Source of the DNA: Pseudaeromonas paramecii
GTDB lineage: Bacteria > Pseudomonadota > Gammaproteobacteria > Enterobacterales > Aeromonadaceae
Length of the DNA: 64,000 nucleotides
Assembly (NCBI RefSeq): GCF_039540575.1
Contig: NZ_BAABFC010000028.1
Coordinates: forward strand, 1-64,000
Direction of reading: 5' to 3'
Shown here: one piece after another, positions 45,622-55,123 of the stretch
How positions within the stretch are numbered: the stretch's first letter is position 1
Layout: the number at the start of each line of letters is the position of its first letter
Program-made: the position numbers and the translations under genes
The notes under the pieces: model-generated
What the model was told of the DNA's origin: nothing
Seen by the model: only the letters and a program-made list of their open reading frames with translations
Databases searched by the model: none

Positions 45622-47691
45622 ATGCAAAACATGCTAAGGATTGGCATGACAGCGCTGTTGGCGCTGCTGTGTCTGTCATTGCTGCTGGATGCCGGCATGC
45701 TCATCCACGACAGTGGTTTGAGCATACTGCACCCCTTCGAAATGGATTATGGCGAAGGCCCCCTGCTGGCACAGAGCAAACTCTTGCAGCAGGGGCAATG
45801 GCCCTACTTCTCCCTGACCCAAGCGGATCAGTATGTGGTGGCCAATTATCCGCCCCTGTTTCACCTGCTGACGGTCGGCCTGGCCAAGCTCATCGGCCAG
45901 CCGCTGTTGCTGGCGGGCCGTTTGCTGGCCCTGCTGAGCACCCTGGCGGCCGGTGTGATCCTGGCCGCCTGGGCCGCCACCCTGGTGGGCCACCTTCTGC
46001 CCAACCGGTTCGCCAAGCTGCTGGTGGGGGGGCTGGCACTGACCGGCTTCCTCAGCCTGGACTATGTCTACATGTGGAGCGGCCTGTTCCGTGTCGACAT
46101 GCTGGCCATCGCCCTGGCCTACGGCGGCGCCTTCTGGTTTGCCCATCGGCTGGGTCGGCTCGACGGTCTTGTCCTGGGGGGGCTGCTGATGCTGGCCGCC
46201 TGCTTTACCAAGCAATCCTATCTGGCCGCCCCCGCCGCCTGTGGTCTGGTGCTGCTGGTGCAGCGCCCCGGTTTGGCCCTGGGCTGGGGCCTGACCATGG
46301 TGGCCGCGGGTCTTGCACTCTTGGGTGGCCTGATGGCCGTCACGCATGGTGCTATTTGGGACAACCTGGTCACCGCCAACATCAATGAGTTCATCCTGGC
46401 AGATCTGTTGCGTTACCTGACGCTGATGCTGCGGGATAACTGGCTGTTCATCCTGGGCGCCCTGGCGTATCTGTGCCTCGGCCTGCGCCAGTTCCGCCGG
46501 CTATCGAGCGACGCCCGGGTGCTGGTGCTCTACCTGCCCCTGGCCTTCATCACCTCCCTGTCCATCGGCAAGATAGGTTCCAACTTCAACTATTTCATCG
46601 AATGGCTCGGCCTGGCCGTGGTGGCGACGGTACAGCTGGGGGCCTGGCTGCTGAGCCGCAGCCCGGCTCACCGGCTGGCCACGGGCGCAGGTAGCCTGCT
46701 GCTGTTGCTGGCCGGCGCCTTTACCCTGGCCAAGTACCAGGGGGACTACCAATGGGATTATCGCAGCCAGAAGGTCGCCATCGGCGAGCGCAACATTCAT
46801 GACGAACAGGCAGCGCTGCCGGAGCTCACCCAGGTGCTGCGCTGGGCCGAGCAACAACAGGGCAACCTGATTGCCGAAGACATGACACTGCTGAGCGAGT
46901 CCGGCCATCCCCTGGTGCTGCAACCCTTCGAGGAGACTCAACTGGTACGGCAGGGCCTCTGGCATGAGCTGCCCTTGCGGAGTCAGGTGTTAGCCGGCCA
47001 GTTCGCCGGTCTGATCCTGTTCTTCGATCTCGACGAGGTACCGGATTACGCCCATCAGCGCTTTACCGACCCCATGCTGGCCGCCATGCGCCAGGCCTAT
47101 GAAAAGCAAAGCCAGGTTGGCAAGTATCACCTCTACGTGCCCAAGCCGGAGACTCAGAAGACCGCCAGCGCCCTGTATAACCAGGCCGGTTGTGACGAGA
47201 TGCCCGGCCCGCTGAGTGAACCTGTGCGCCTGGAAGGGTTAGCCGACTGGGCTGGCCAGTCCTGTCTGCAATATCAAGGGGCACAGCGCTACACCCTGCT
47301 GTTCCACGGCCAGGGCAAGGCCCTGCGCGTCGCCAGCCCGGCACTCCACGAGGTGCCGGTGGCCGCCGACGCGCCGATGCGCCGCCTGTCCAGCACCGAA
47401 TTCGAACTGGCCCCGCTGGGCGAAGGACTCTACGAGTTCATTCTGCAGCGCCAGGGTGACCAGGACTGGCGCGTCTCCGTGCGTCCCAGCCCCCATGTGA
47501 TCCTGCACATGCCGGATGCCGATGGCCACTGGGAAACCAGCCTGATCTACGCCGAAGAGAATCTCCCGGGCAGTGAAATCTGGTTCGTGCCCGAACAGGA
47601 GACCCCCTTCTTCAGCGAAGCGGAAGCCAACCAATACCTCAGCCGTAGCCAACAGGCTGCGAAATCAAGTCAAACCAAGGTTCAAGGGTGA
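45622..47691 (+). CDS. GT-C fold membrane glycosyltransferase with C-terminal starch-binding-like tail
   Basis: The 689-residue protein has about 11-12 membrane segments (residues 1-375). A first outer loop with acidic residues (PFEMDYGEGPLL) is as expected for polyprenyl-phosphate-sugar dependent GT-C enzymes. A soluble part of about 300 residues faces the periplasm. Its last 90 residues include EFELAPLGEGLYEFILQ and HVILHMPDADGHWETS. They align with the C-termini of the two amylases downstream. The DprE1/DprE2/UbiA genes nearby suggest the donor is polyprenyl-phosphoryl-arabinofuranose, as for EmbA-type or TfpW-type enzymes. Acceptor unknown. Confidence 0.82.
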   Translation: MQNMLRIGMTALLALLCLSLLLDAGMLIHDSGLSILHPFEMDYGEGPLLAQSKLLQQGQWPYFSLTQADQYVVANYPPLFHLLTVGLAKLIGQPLLLAGRLLALLSTLAAGVILAAWAATLVGHLLPNRFAKLLVGGLALTGFLSLDYVYMWSGLFRVDMLAIALAYGGAFWFAHRLGRLDGLVLGGLLMLAACFTKQSYLAAPAACGLVLLVQRPGLALGWGLTMVAAGLALLGGLMAVTHGAIWDNLVTANINEFILADLLRYLTLMLRDNWLFILGALAYLCLGLRQFRRLSSDARVLVLYLPLAFITSLSIGKIGSNFNYFIEWLGLAVVATVQLGAWLLSRSPAHRLATGAGSLLLLLAGAFTLAKYQGDYQWDYRSQKVAIGERNIHDEQAALPELTQVLRWAEQQQGNLIAEDMTLLSESGHPLVLQPFEETQLVRQGLWHELPLRSQVLAGQFAGLILFFDLDEVPDYAHQRFTDPMLAAMRQAYEKQSQVGKYHLYVPKPETQKTASALYNQAGCDEMPGPLSEPVRLEGLADWAGQSCLQYQGAQRYTLLFHGQGKALRVASPALHEVPVAADAPMRRLSSTEFELAPLGEGLYEFILQRQGDQDWRVSVRPSPHVILHMPDADGHWETSLIYAEENLPGSEIWFVPEQETPFFSEAEANQYLSRSQQAAKSSQTKVQG

Positions 47692-47693
47692 AT

Positions 47694-50600
47694 ATGTCAG
47701 CGTTCAAGATGAAATATTTGGCGTTTTTTGCCATGAGCTTGCTGGGCGGCACCGCCTATGCCAGCGATCTCTACAGTCCGGAAAACATCAATCAGCGCAC
47801 GATGGAGGACGAAATTGTCTATTTCGTCATTCCTGACCGCTTTTACAACGGGGATCCGAGCAACGACAAGGGCGGCCTGGAAAACACCCCCTACGAGCGG
47901 AGTTTCAATCCCAAGGATAAGGGCTTCTTCCACGGTGGCGACATCGTCGGCCTGGAGCAGAAGCTGGACTACATCCAGGGCCTGGGCGCCACCGCCATCT
48001 GGATGGCCCCCATACTGAAAAACCTGCCGTTGCAGGTGGGCCCGGACGGCAAGGAGTCCGCCGCCTATCACGGCTACTGGACCATCGACTTTACCAACGT
48101 CGACTCCCACTTCGGCACCAATGACGAGCTGCAACGCTTTATCGACGCCGCCCACCGCCGCGGCATCAAGGTGTTCTTCGACATCATCACCAACCACACC
48201 GCCGATGTGATCAAGTACACAGAGTGCCACGATGCCAAGGGCGGTTACCTGGGCAGCAAGCCCATCTGCCCCTACCAGTCCAGCAAGGAAGCGGCGGTAC
48301 TGCCTTATCACCCCTTTATTCCGGCCGGCATGGAAACCATCAAAAAGCCCGCCTGGCTCAATGACATCAAGTACTACCACAACCAGGGGGATACCACCTT
48401 CGCCGGGGAGGATGCCCTCAACGGTGACTTTGAGGGGATGGACGACATCAAGACCGAAGATCCCTTCGTGATCAAGGGCATGGTGGAGATCTTCAAGAAG
48501 TGGATCGACATCGGGGTCGACGGCTTCCGCATCGACACGGTGCGCAACGTCAATGTCGAATTCTGGAATAAGTGGACCGGTGACATCCTGGACTACGCCA
48601 AGTCGAAGGGCAAACCCCACTTCTTCATGTTCGGCGAGGTCTACGACTACAGCGTCGAAAACCGCAGTGATTACACCACCCGCGGCAACCTGCCGTCGGT
48701 GTTTGACTTCGGTTTCCAGGGGGTGGCCCGTTCCGTGATGAGCGTGGGTGAAGCCAGCGAAGCCATGAACTTCCTCTTTACCCATGACGACTACTACATC
48801 GACAAGGATTCGAATGCCTACAACCTGGTGAACTTCCTTGGCAACCATGACATGGGGCGCTTCGGCTTCTTCCTCAAGCAGGATCTGCCGGATGCCAGCG
48901 AGGCCGAGTTGATCAAACGCTTCGACCTGGCCCATGCCTTCATGTATTTCGCCCGCGGTATCCCGGTGATCTATTACGGCGATGAGCAAGGCTTCATCGG
49001 CGATGGCCTGGATCGGGATGCCCGGGAAGACATGATGGCCACCCAGACGCCGTCATATCTGGACAACCACTACCTGGGCACCAACCGCAGCCCGGCAGAG
49101 GACAAATTTGACACCCAACATCCCCTCTACCGCAAGCTGCGCACCTACGCCGATCTGTACAAGCAGTTCCCGGCCTTGCGCAGCGGTCTGCAGTATGAGC
49201 GCTACCTGAACAAGACCAAGCAGAAGGCCGACACCTATGTCTTCTCCCGGCTCGATCCCGACACGGGCGTCGAATACCTGCTGGCCTTCAATCCCGGCCA
49301 GGGGCCGAGCCACATCCAGATCAGTGCCACCGCCGCCGGCTATGAGCAGATCTACTCCGAAGACGATAACCTTCTGGAGGTCGTCGGCGACCAGCTGAAT
49401 ATCGCGCTGCAACCGCTGAGCTTTGCCATTTGGAAAGCCAACAGTCCGGTGCCGCCCACCTCCCTGGCGCAGGTGACGCTGGCCTTCAACGATCTGGTGG
49501 CCAATGACGTCATCAGCACCCGCACCAAGTTTGAGGTGGCGGCCAAGGGGCTGCCGGCAGACAAGCTGAATCGGGTCTCCGTCGAGTACGCCATCAAAAC
49601 CCCCAAGGCCAAGGAGTTCGTCCCGGTCGGGGTCGATTACTCCAGCCCGTACCGCCTGTACTGGAATCCGGACGGTTACGATAACAACCAGACCATCATC
49701 CTCAAGGCCACCATGAAGAACGGCCAGGGTGAGGAAAAGTCCATCACAATGCCGCTCATCGTCGATAGACGGACGCCGGAACATGTGACGGTTCATTACC
49801 AGAACGGCAACCACCGCAAGTGGGCCTACGCCGTCAGCGATGTGGGCGCCTTCGACGGCCCCTTCGCGTTGGACGACAAGGGCTTCAGCTTGCCGTGGCG
49901 TCCCAGCGAGAAGACCAAGTTCGTCTACTTCGCCGATGACGTCATTGCCGATGGGCAGATCGACAAGCCGATCCTGCTGACCCGGGCCGACATGGTACGC
50001 AACATCAAGACCCAGAAGCAGGGCATCACCGCCGAGCTGTTCGTCGACAACCAGGGTCACGTGAAAGGTGGCACTCAAGCAACAGGCCAGGCCGGCAAAC
50101 CCGCCACCCTGACCAGTCACTTTGCCCCCCTGGACGGCGACTTCTTCCTGCGCGGCTCGCTCAATGGCTGGTCCGCCGCCGACAAGATGGAAGCCGATGA
50201 GAATGGCCGTTGGCATGTGACCCGCCTGGTCAAGCCCGGTGACACCGAGTTCAAGTTCGCCGATGCCGAGTGGCAGCGCTTCAACCGGGGCGGTCCCTAC
50301 ATCGCCACCGGGCTGAGCGGCGGTGACAACCCGGCCAACCTCAATCACAAGTTCGATCGCAAGGAGTTGATGACCTTCAACTTCTATTCGATGAAGAGCG
50401 ATGACGGCAAGGCCTATCAATTCCACACCATAGTGCCCGAGCTGGGCCCGCTGCCCAGCCCTTTGATGCTGACCGAGCAACCCAAGGCCTGGACCATCGA
50501 AGGCCCCTTGCGCTTCGCCTACCAGGATGGCGGCCACTACGAGCTGGCGGTGATGGTCACCCAGCCGGGTGAGTATCACTTCGGCCTCTCCTCGTTCGCC

Positions 50601-51275
50601 GCCCAGGATGCCAGCGCCGTCAAGCTGGATCGCCTCATCCCCCTGACCCAGGGTGCCGCTGGCGACTTCAAGCTGAGTTTTGCCGAGGCCGGCCTCTATC
50701 TGCTCAAGGTGAATGTCGAAGATCCGAAACAGCCGACCCTGCTGATTGCAAAGTCCGGCAAGGCCGATGAGTTCGGCCCGCTGGGCAAGCAGCTGTTCAT
50801 CCGCGGCAGCATCAATGGCTGGGGCGTCACCCAGGAGATCCCCTACCGTGGCGGCCAGATTTACAGCCAGACCCTCTACCTGCCCCAGGGGCTGAGCGAG
50901 TTCAAGCTGGCAGACGAGACCTGGAATGCCGGCTGCAACATAGGCGCCAAGGGCACCAAGCTGCTGCAGCTGGGCCAGCCCAACCTGCTGTTCAACGATG
51001 CCGAAAGCGACAACCTGCGCTTTGAAACCGCCCAAGGCGGGGTCTACAAGCTGGAGCTCAATGTGGCGCAGCTCAAACAGCCGGTGCTGACCCTTGAGGA
51101 GCTGTCACAAGCCATAGTGCACTTCTACCTGCCCAGCGAGAAGAAGTGGGGCACCGAGTTTGTGGATCTGAACGAAGGCGACCATGGCGTGGAGTCCTGG
51201 TACATCGAAGCCCTGGATCAATATTTCCCCAGCCAAGAGGCGGCGGAAAAGGCACTGCAGGATAAACAAGGATGA
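47694..51275 (+). CDS. secreted GH13 alpha-amylase with tandem starch-binding-like modules
   Basis: The 1193-residue protein has a signal peptide (MSAFKMKYLAFFAMSLLGGTAYA) and a GH13 barrel starting IVYFVIPDRFYNGDPSND. The catalytic residues are Asp281 (GFRIDTV), Glu315 (FGEV) and Asp386 (GNHDMG). After the barrel come a beta domain and a Bacillus-type loop domain. Two X25/CBM-like modules follow: FFLRGSLNGWSAADKM (about residue 818) and LFIRGSINGWGVTQEI (about 1035). The end module AIVHFYLPSEKKWGTEF (about 1140-1190) is shared with the glycosyltransferase and the second amylase. It acts on alpha-1,4-glucan outside the cytoplasm. It overlaps the next gene by 4 nt. Confidence 0.9.
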   Translation: MSAFKMKYLAFFAMSLLGGTAYASDLYSPENINQRTMEDEIVYFVIPDRFYNGDPSNDKGGLENTPYERSFNPKDKGFFHGGDIVGLEQKLDYIQGLGATAIWMAPILKNLPLQVGPDGKESAAYHGYWTIDFTNVDSHFGTNDELQRFIDAAHRRGIKVFFDIITNHTADVIKYTECHDAKGGYLGSKPICPYQSSKEAAVLPYHPFIPAGMETIKKPAWLNDIKYYHNQGDTTFAGEDALNGDFEGMDDIKTEDPFVIKGMVEIFKKWIDIGVDGFRIDTVRNVNVEFWNKWTGDILDYAKSKGKPHFFMFGEVYDYSVENRSDYTTRGNLPSVFDFGFQGVARSVMSVGEASEAMNFLFTHDDYYIDKDSNAYNLVNFLGNHDMGRFGFFLKQDLPDASEAELIKRFDLAHAFMYFARGIPVIYYGDEQGFIGDGLDRDAREDMMATQTPSYLDNHYLGTNRSPAEDKFDTQHPLYRKLRTYADLYKQFPALRSGLQYERYLNKTKQKADTYVFSRLDPDTGVEYLLAFNPGQGPSHIQISATAAGYEQIYSEDDNLLEVVGDQLNIALQPLSFAIWKANSPVPPTSLAQVTLAFNDLVANDVISTRTKFEVAAKGLPADKLNRVSVEYAIKTPKAKEFVPVGVDYSSPYRLYWNPDGYDNNQTIILKATMKNGQGEEKSITMPLIVDRRTPEHVTVHYQNGNHRKWAYAVSDVGAFDGPFALDDKGFSLPWRPSEKTKFVYFADDVIADGQIDKPILLTRADMVRNIKTQKQGITAELFVDNQGHVKGGTQATGQAGKPATLTSHFAPLDGDFFLRGSLNGWSAADKMEADENGRWHVTRLVKPGDTEFKFADAEWQRFNRGGPYIATGLSGGDNPANLNHKFDRKELMTFNFYSMKSDDGKAYQFHTIVPELGPLPSPLMLTEQPKAWTIEGPLRFAYQDGGHYELAVMVTQPGEYHFGLSSFAAQDASAVKLDRLIPLTQGAAGDFKLSFAEAGLYLLKVNVEDPKQPTLLIAKSGKADEFGPLGKQLFIRGSINGWGVTQEIPYRGGQIYSQTLYLPQGLSEFKLADETWNAGCNIGAKGTKLLQLGQPNLLFNDAESDNLRFETAQGGVYKLELNVAQLKQPVLTLEELSQAIVHFYLPSEKKWGTEFVDLNEGDHGVESWYIEALDQYFPSQEAAEKALQDKQG

Positions 51276-54200
51276 TGATCAAGATGTTGACACTGAAAAA
51301 GAGCCTGCTGGCAATCATGCTGTGCAGCCTGTACGGCTGCGGCGACGGCGAGCCGGCAAAGACCGACTACAGCCAGGTGGCTCAGCGAAAGCCCAGCGAT
51401 GAGGTGATCTACTTCCTGATGGTGGATCGCTTCGAAAACGGCGACAAGAGCAACGACACCGGCAAGCTGGAAGGACCCCGTGAGATCACGGGGTTCGACC
51501 CCACCGACATTCGCTACTTCCACGGCGGTGATCTGGCCGGGGTGAGGAAACGCCTGGATTACATCAAGGAGTTAGGCGCCACCGCCATCTGGCTGTCGCC
51601 CATCTTTACCAACATCCCCACCGTGGTCACCAGTGAAAGCATCCTCACCGGCAGCTATCACGGCTACTGGATCAAGGACTACCTGAATGTGGATCCCCAC
51701 TTCGGCACCAATGAGGAGTTCAAGGCACTGGTCGCCGAGGCCCACAAGAAGGGCCTCAAGATCTACATGGATCTGGTGCTCAACCACACCTTTGATGCCA
51801 TCAAGTACAAGGAGTGCCATTTCGATGATGGCCGCTTCCGCAATCCGCCGCTGAAGGTGAAAGAGGGCAACCACGAGTTCCTCTACAGCGACTGCACCTA
51901 CCACGGCCCGGAATCGGACAAGAAGTACACCCCCTTCATTCCGCCCCAGTACCAGGGGGCCAAGAACCCGGCTTGGCTGAACGACATCGACAACTATCAC
52001 CACTATGGTGACACCAGCTTCGTGGGTGAAAACGCCCTGATCGGCGACTTCTACGGTGGCGACGATCTGGACACCACCAAGCCCGCCGTGGTGCAGGGGC
52101 TCATCGATATCACCCAGCACTGGATGAAGGAATATGACATCGACGGCTTCCGCGTCGACACCGTCAAAAACATCGACATCGACTTCTGGCACGCCTGGAA
52201 CAAGGCGGTAGCCGACTACGCCAAGCAGCTGGGCAAGGAGAACTTCTTTGTCTTCGGCGAGGCCTATGAATATGACCCCATGGTGCTGACCCACTACCTC
52301 AGATACGGTCAATTCAGCGGCCTGCTGGACTTCATCATGCAAGACAGCATGCGTACCCTCTTCAGCCTGGGGCAGGAAACCGACCTGGCCAAGGGGCTGT
52401 TCGAGCGTGACGAGGTGATGCGTGATGTGGACAACTCGCCGGATAACAACGTCAACTTCCTCGGCAACCATGACATGGGCCGTCTGGCCTACATGATGGG
52501 CGTGGACAATGCCGACTACACCCCAGAGCAGAAACTGGCCCGAGTGACCCTGGCCAACGCCTTCATGATACTGGTGCGGGGTATCCCCTGCCTGTATTAC
52601 GGCGATGAACAGGGCATGGAGGGCAGGACGGCGGATCATGAGGCCAGAGCCGACATGTTCCCCAGTCTGGCCAAGGGCATCCAGGATGAGCCCTTGCTCG
52701 GCACCAGCAAGACGGCCGCCGATGACAACTTCGATGTCAACCATCCGCTGTTCAAGACCATCCAGGGGCTGACCCGCCTCTACAAGAGCGACAGCGCCCT
52801 GCGCCAGGGCGAGCAGTTGCTGCGGTTTAGCAGCGACAAGCCCGGCCTGCTGGTGTTCTCCCGCTATGACAAGGAGCGACGCCGCGAGTACCTGATTGCC
52901 TTCAACAACGACACCCAGGCCCATGAGGAACACTTCGAGGTCGCGGCGACGGATTACCGCCAGGTGAATGGCACCGACGGCACCACAACCCAGCTGGCCG
53001 CCAAGGAGGGACAAGTCACCCTGAGCCTGCCGCCCTTGAGTTACGCCGTCTATCAGGCCACCGAGGCCAGCCCGGTACAGAGCGAAGTCCAGGCGCTGAG
53101 CTTTGTCTCGCCCCAGGCCGACGAGGTGATCAGTGGCATGATCAAGCTGGAGGTGGCCGCCAAGGGCGATGATCGCCTGCCCGCCGGTGCCGTCACCTTC
53201 TACGCCGATGCTGGCGACGGCTATCAGGAGATCGCCACCGATCCCCAGCCGCCTTACCGCGCCTATTGGGATGCCTCGGCCGTCAAGGATGGGCAGATGG
53301 CCAAGGTCAAGGCCGTCTGGCAGCAGGGGGAACAACAGGTATGGCGTGAGGAGTCGGTGCGCATCGACCACCGTCTGCCGGAACCCCTGACCCTGCATTA
53401 CCAGAACGATCACCACAGGGACAGGCTGTTCATGATCGATGATCGCGGCCAAGTCACCCAGATCAACACACCGCTGGAGCAGGGCTTCAACTTTACCTGG
53501 CCGGAATACAGCACCTTCGTCACCCTGTTGCCGGCACATCGGGAAGGCATGCACTTCACCTTCGACAAGCCGCAGGTGCTGACCCGTTCCACCGCCGTCA
53601 AGCTGGCCGAGGAAGATGCCCAGGGTAAGCTGTCCGCCGAGCTGTTTATCGGCAACCAAGGTGCCGTCGCCAAGGACAAGAGCAGCTATGCGACCGCAGC
53701 GGCCGATGAAATCACCTTCGACCAGGCCATGCCTGCCGCCTTCGGTGACGAGGCCTTGTACATCCGCGGCAGTTTGAACGGTTGGGGGATCGGCGACGAG
53801 CTGCAACCCCAGGCCAATGGCGTCTACTACCTGCAACGGGTGATGGACAAGGGGGCCATGGAGTTCAAGCTGGCAGACAAGACCTGGAACCTGGTGAACA
53901 TAGGCGGTGACATGACGCCCCAGGGGCTGACCAACAGCATCCAGTCCACCAACCTCAAGGCCACCATCACGGAGCGCTCCTCCTATGAGCTCTTCTATTT
54001 CGATCGGCCTGAGTTCCGCTTCTTCATCTACATGCCGGATGAGGGCCCGCTGGGACGTCGCTATGCCCTGCAGGGCGACGGGCTGGCCGCCCCGCAACCG
54101 CTGAACTACGTGGGCAACAATGCCTATGAGGCCGTGGTGGAGACGACGGAGGCTACCGAGCTGTCGCTGACGATTCAGGATCCCCTGGGTCAGCAGATGC

Positions 54201-54874
54201 CGGTATCCAGTTCCGCCGCCATCGCCATGGGCAAGCGCACCCCGCTGCTCACCCAGCCCGGCGCACTGCGCCTGACGGTGCCCAAGGCCGGTACCTACCT
54301 GCTGAGCCTGATAGTGCAGGGCGATAACCGGGTCGAGGTGCTGTTCAATCCCAAACTCACCGGCGCCAGCGAGGGTCCCTTTGGGGGTGATCTGTTTGTC
54401 CGCGGCACCATGAACAACTGGGAACCGCAGGACGGCCTGACCTACTTGGGTGCCAACCGTTACCGTGCCTGGGTCTACCTGGAACCTGGCAAGGCCGAAC
54501 TGAAGATCGCCGATCGTTACTGGAGCAACGAACGCAACATAGGCGCGGGTCAGCATGGCCAATTGTCCCAGGGCACTCCGCTCTCGCTGGTCAATAACGG
54601 CGGCTCCGGCAACCTCCAACTGCAGGTGGACAAGGCCGGCGTCTACGAGTTCATTCTGGACGGCGAGAACCCCATGACACCGCAGCTGACGGTGTCCCCC
54701 GCCAAGGTGGCCATCATCCACTACTACCTGCCGAACGAGAAAGCCTGGCAAACCGAATATCAGGAGCTGGAAGAAGGCTATGAGTCGGTAGAACTCTGGT
54801 ATCTGGATGCGCTAGAACAAACCTTCGCCAGCCTGTCAGATGCAGAAAAAGCCATTAAGACCAACCACTTATAG
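51272..54874 (+). CDS. lipoprotein GH13 alpha-amylase with tandem starch-binding-like modules
   Basis: The 1200-residue paralogue of the previous gene starts with a lipoprotein signal (MLCSLYGC, Cys23). The lipobox has Tyr at -2, which is unusual but tolerated. The barrel has Asp296 (GFRVDTV), Glu330 (FGEA) and Asp401 (GNHDMG). Two modules (LYIRGSLNGWGIGDEL near 829; LFVRGTMNNWEPQDGL near 1042) precede the shared tail AIIHYYLPNEKAWQTEY (about 1146-1196). One paralogue is free or periplasmic and the other lipid-anchored, so a surface or outer-membrane amylase pair is plausible. The ATGA overlap indicates co-translation. Confidence 0.9.
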   Translation: MMIKMLTLKKSLLAIMLCSLYGCGDGEPAKTDYSQVAQRKPSDEVIYFLMVDRFENGDKSNDTGKLEGPREITGFDPTDIRYFHGGDLAGVRKRLDYIKELGATAIWLSPIFTNIPTVVTSESILTGSYHGYWIKDYLNVDPHFGTNEEFKALVAEAHKKGLKIYMDLVLNHTFDAIKYKECHFDDGRFRNPPLKVKEGNHEFLYSDCTYHGPESDKKYTPFIPPQYQGAKNPAWLNDIDNYHHYGDTSFVGENALIGDFYGGDDLDTTKPAVVQGLIDITQHWMKEYDIDGFRVDTVKNIDIDFWHAWNKAVADYAKQLGKENFFVFGEAYEYDPMVLTHYLRYGQFSGLLDFIMQDSMRTLFSLGQETDLAKGLFERDEVMRDVDNSPDNNVNFLGNHDMGRLAYMMGVDNADYTPEQKLARVTLANAFMILVRGIPCLYYGDEQGMEGRTADHEARADMFPSLAKGIQDEPLLGTSKTAADDNFDVNHPLFKTIQGLTRLYKSDSALRQGEQLLRFSSDKPGLLVFSRYDKERRREYLIAFNNDTQAHEEHFEVAATDYRQVNGTDGTTTQLAAKEGQVTLSLPPLSYAVYQATEASPVQSEVQALSFVSPQADEVISGMIKLEVAAKGDDRLPAGAVTFYADAGDGYQEIATDPQPPYRAYWDASAVKDGQMAKVKAVWQQGEQQVWREESVRIDHRLPEPLTLHYQNDHHRDRLFMIDDRGQVTQINTPLEQGFNFTWPEYSTFVTLLPAHREGMHFTFDKPQVLTRSTAVKLAEEDAQGKLSAELFIGNQGAVAKDKSSYATAAADEITFDQAMPAAFGDEALYIRGSLNGWGIGDELQPQANGVYYLQRVMDKGAMEFKLADKTWNLVNIGGDMTPQGLTNSIQSTNLKATITERSSYELFYFDRPEFRFFIYMPDEGPLGRRYALQGDGLAAPQPLNYVGNNAYEAVVETTEATELSLTIQDPLGQQMPVSSSAAIAMGKRTPLLTQPGALRLTVPKAGTYLLSLIVQGDNRVEVLFNPKLTGASEGPFGGDLFVRGTMNNWEPQDGLTYLGANRYRAWVYLEPGKAELKIADRYWSNERNIGAGQHGQLSQGTPLSLVNNGGSGNLQLQVDKAGVYEFILDGENPMTPQLTVSPAKVAIIHYYLPNEKAWQTEYQELEEGYESVELWYLDALEQTFASLSDAEKAIKTNHL

Positions 54875-54884
54875 GAGATAAGTC

Positions 54885-55073
54885 ATGTTGAAATATCTGT
54901 TGCTGTCCTGTTCCATCCTGCTCGTCGGCCAGCAGGCCGCCTATGCCAACTGCAACCCGGCATCCGGCACCAAGTCCGCCTGTAAGCAGATGGAAGAAAA
55001 CGAGGCCATCCGGGCCTCGGCCAAGCGCAACATCCTCGAAGCGCTGAAAAAGAGCAAGGCGCCTGCCGCCTAA
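54885..55073 (+). CDS. small secreted protein of the amylase operon
   Basis: The 62-residue protein has a signal peptide (MLKYLLLSCSILLVGQQAAYA). The mature peptide of about 41 residues has a Cys pair in NCNPASGTKSAC, followed by a charged helix (EENEAIRASAKRNILEALKKSK). GGAG lies just upstream. It is the last gene before the terminator at 55079 and is probably co-transcribed with the amylases. It may be a periplasmic accessory or inhibitor. No family was recognised. Confidence 0.75.
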   Translation: MLKYLLLSCSILLVGQQAAYANCNPASGTKSACKQMEENEAIRASAKRNILEALKKSKAPAA

Positions 55074-55078
55074 CCCGC

Positions 55079-55106
55079 TAGGCCGGCTCGTCCGGCCTAC
55101 TTTTTT
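55079..55106 (+). terminator. terminator or attenuator between the amylase and arabinose-lipid genes
   Basis: Stem TAGGCCGG/CCGGCCTA (55079-55099) and a TTTTTT tract. Only 17 nt separate it from the next start, too little for a promoter, so the DPA-type genes probably depend on read-through. It would set their level relative to the amylases. Confidence 0.75.
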
Positions 55107-55123
55107 ACAAAGAGATATCCACC

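Noticed and set aside
51572..54751. 1059-codon open frame on the minus strand opposite the second amylase gene
   Set aside because: It is a shadow of a GC-rich, codon-biased gene: it has no domain, no ribosome site and a low-complexity Gly/Val/Gln-rich translation, whereas the plus strand encodes a complete GH13 enzyme.
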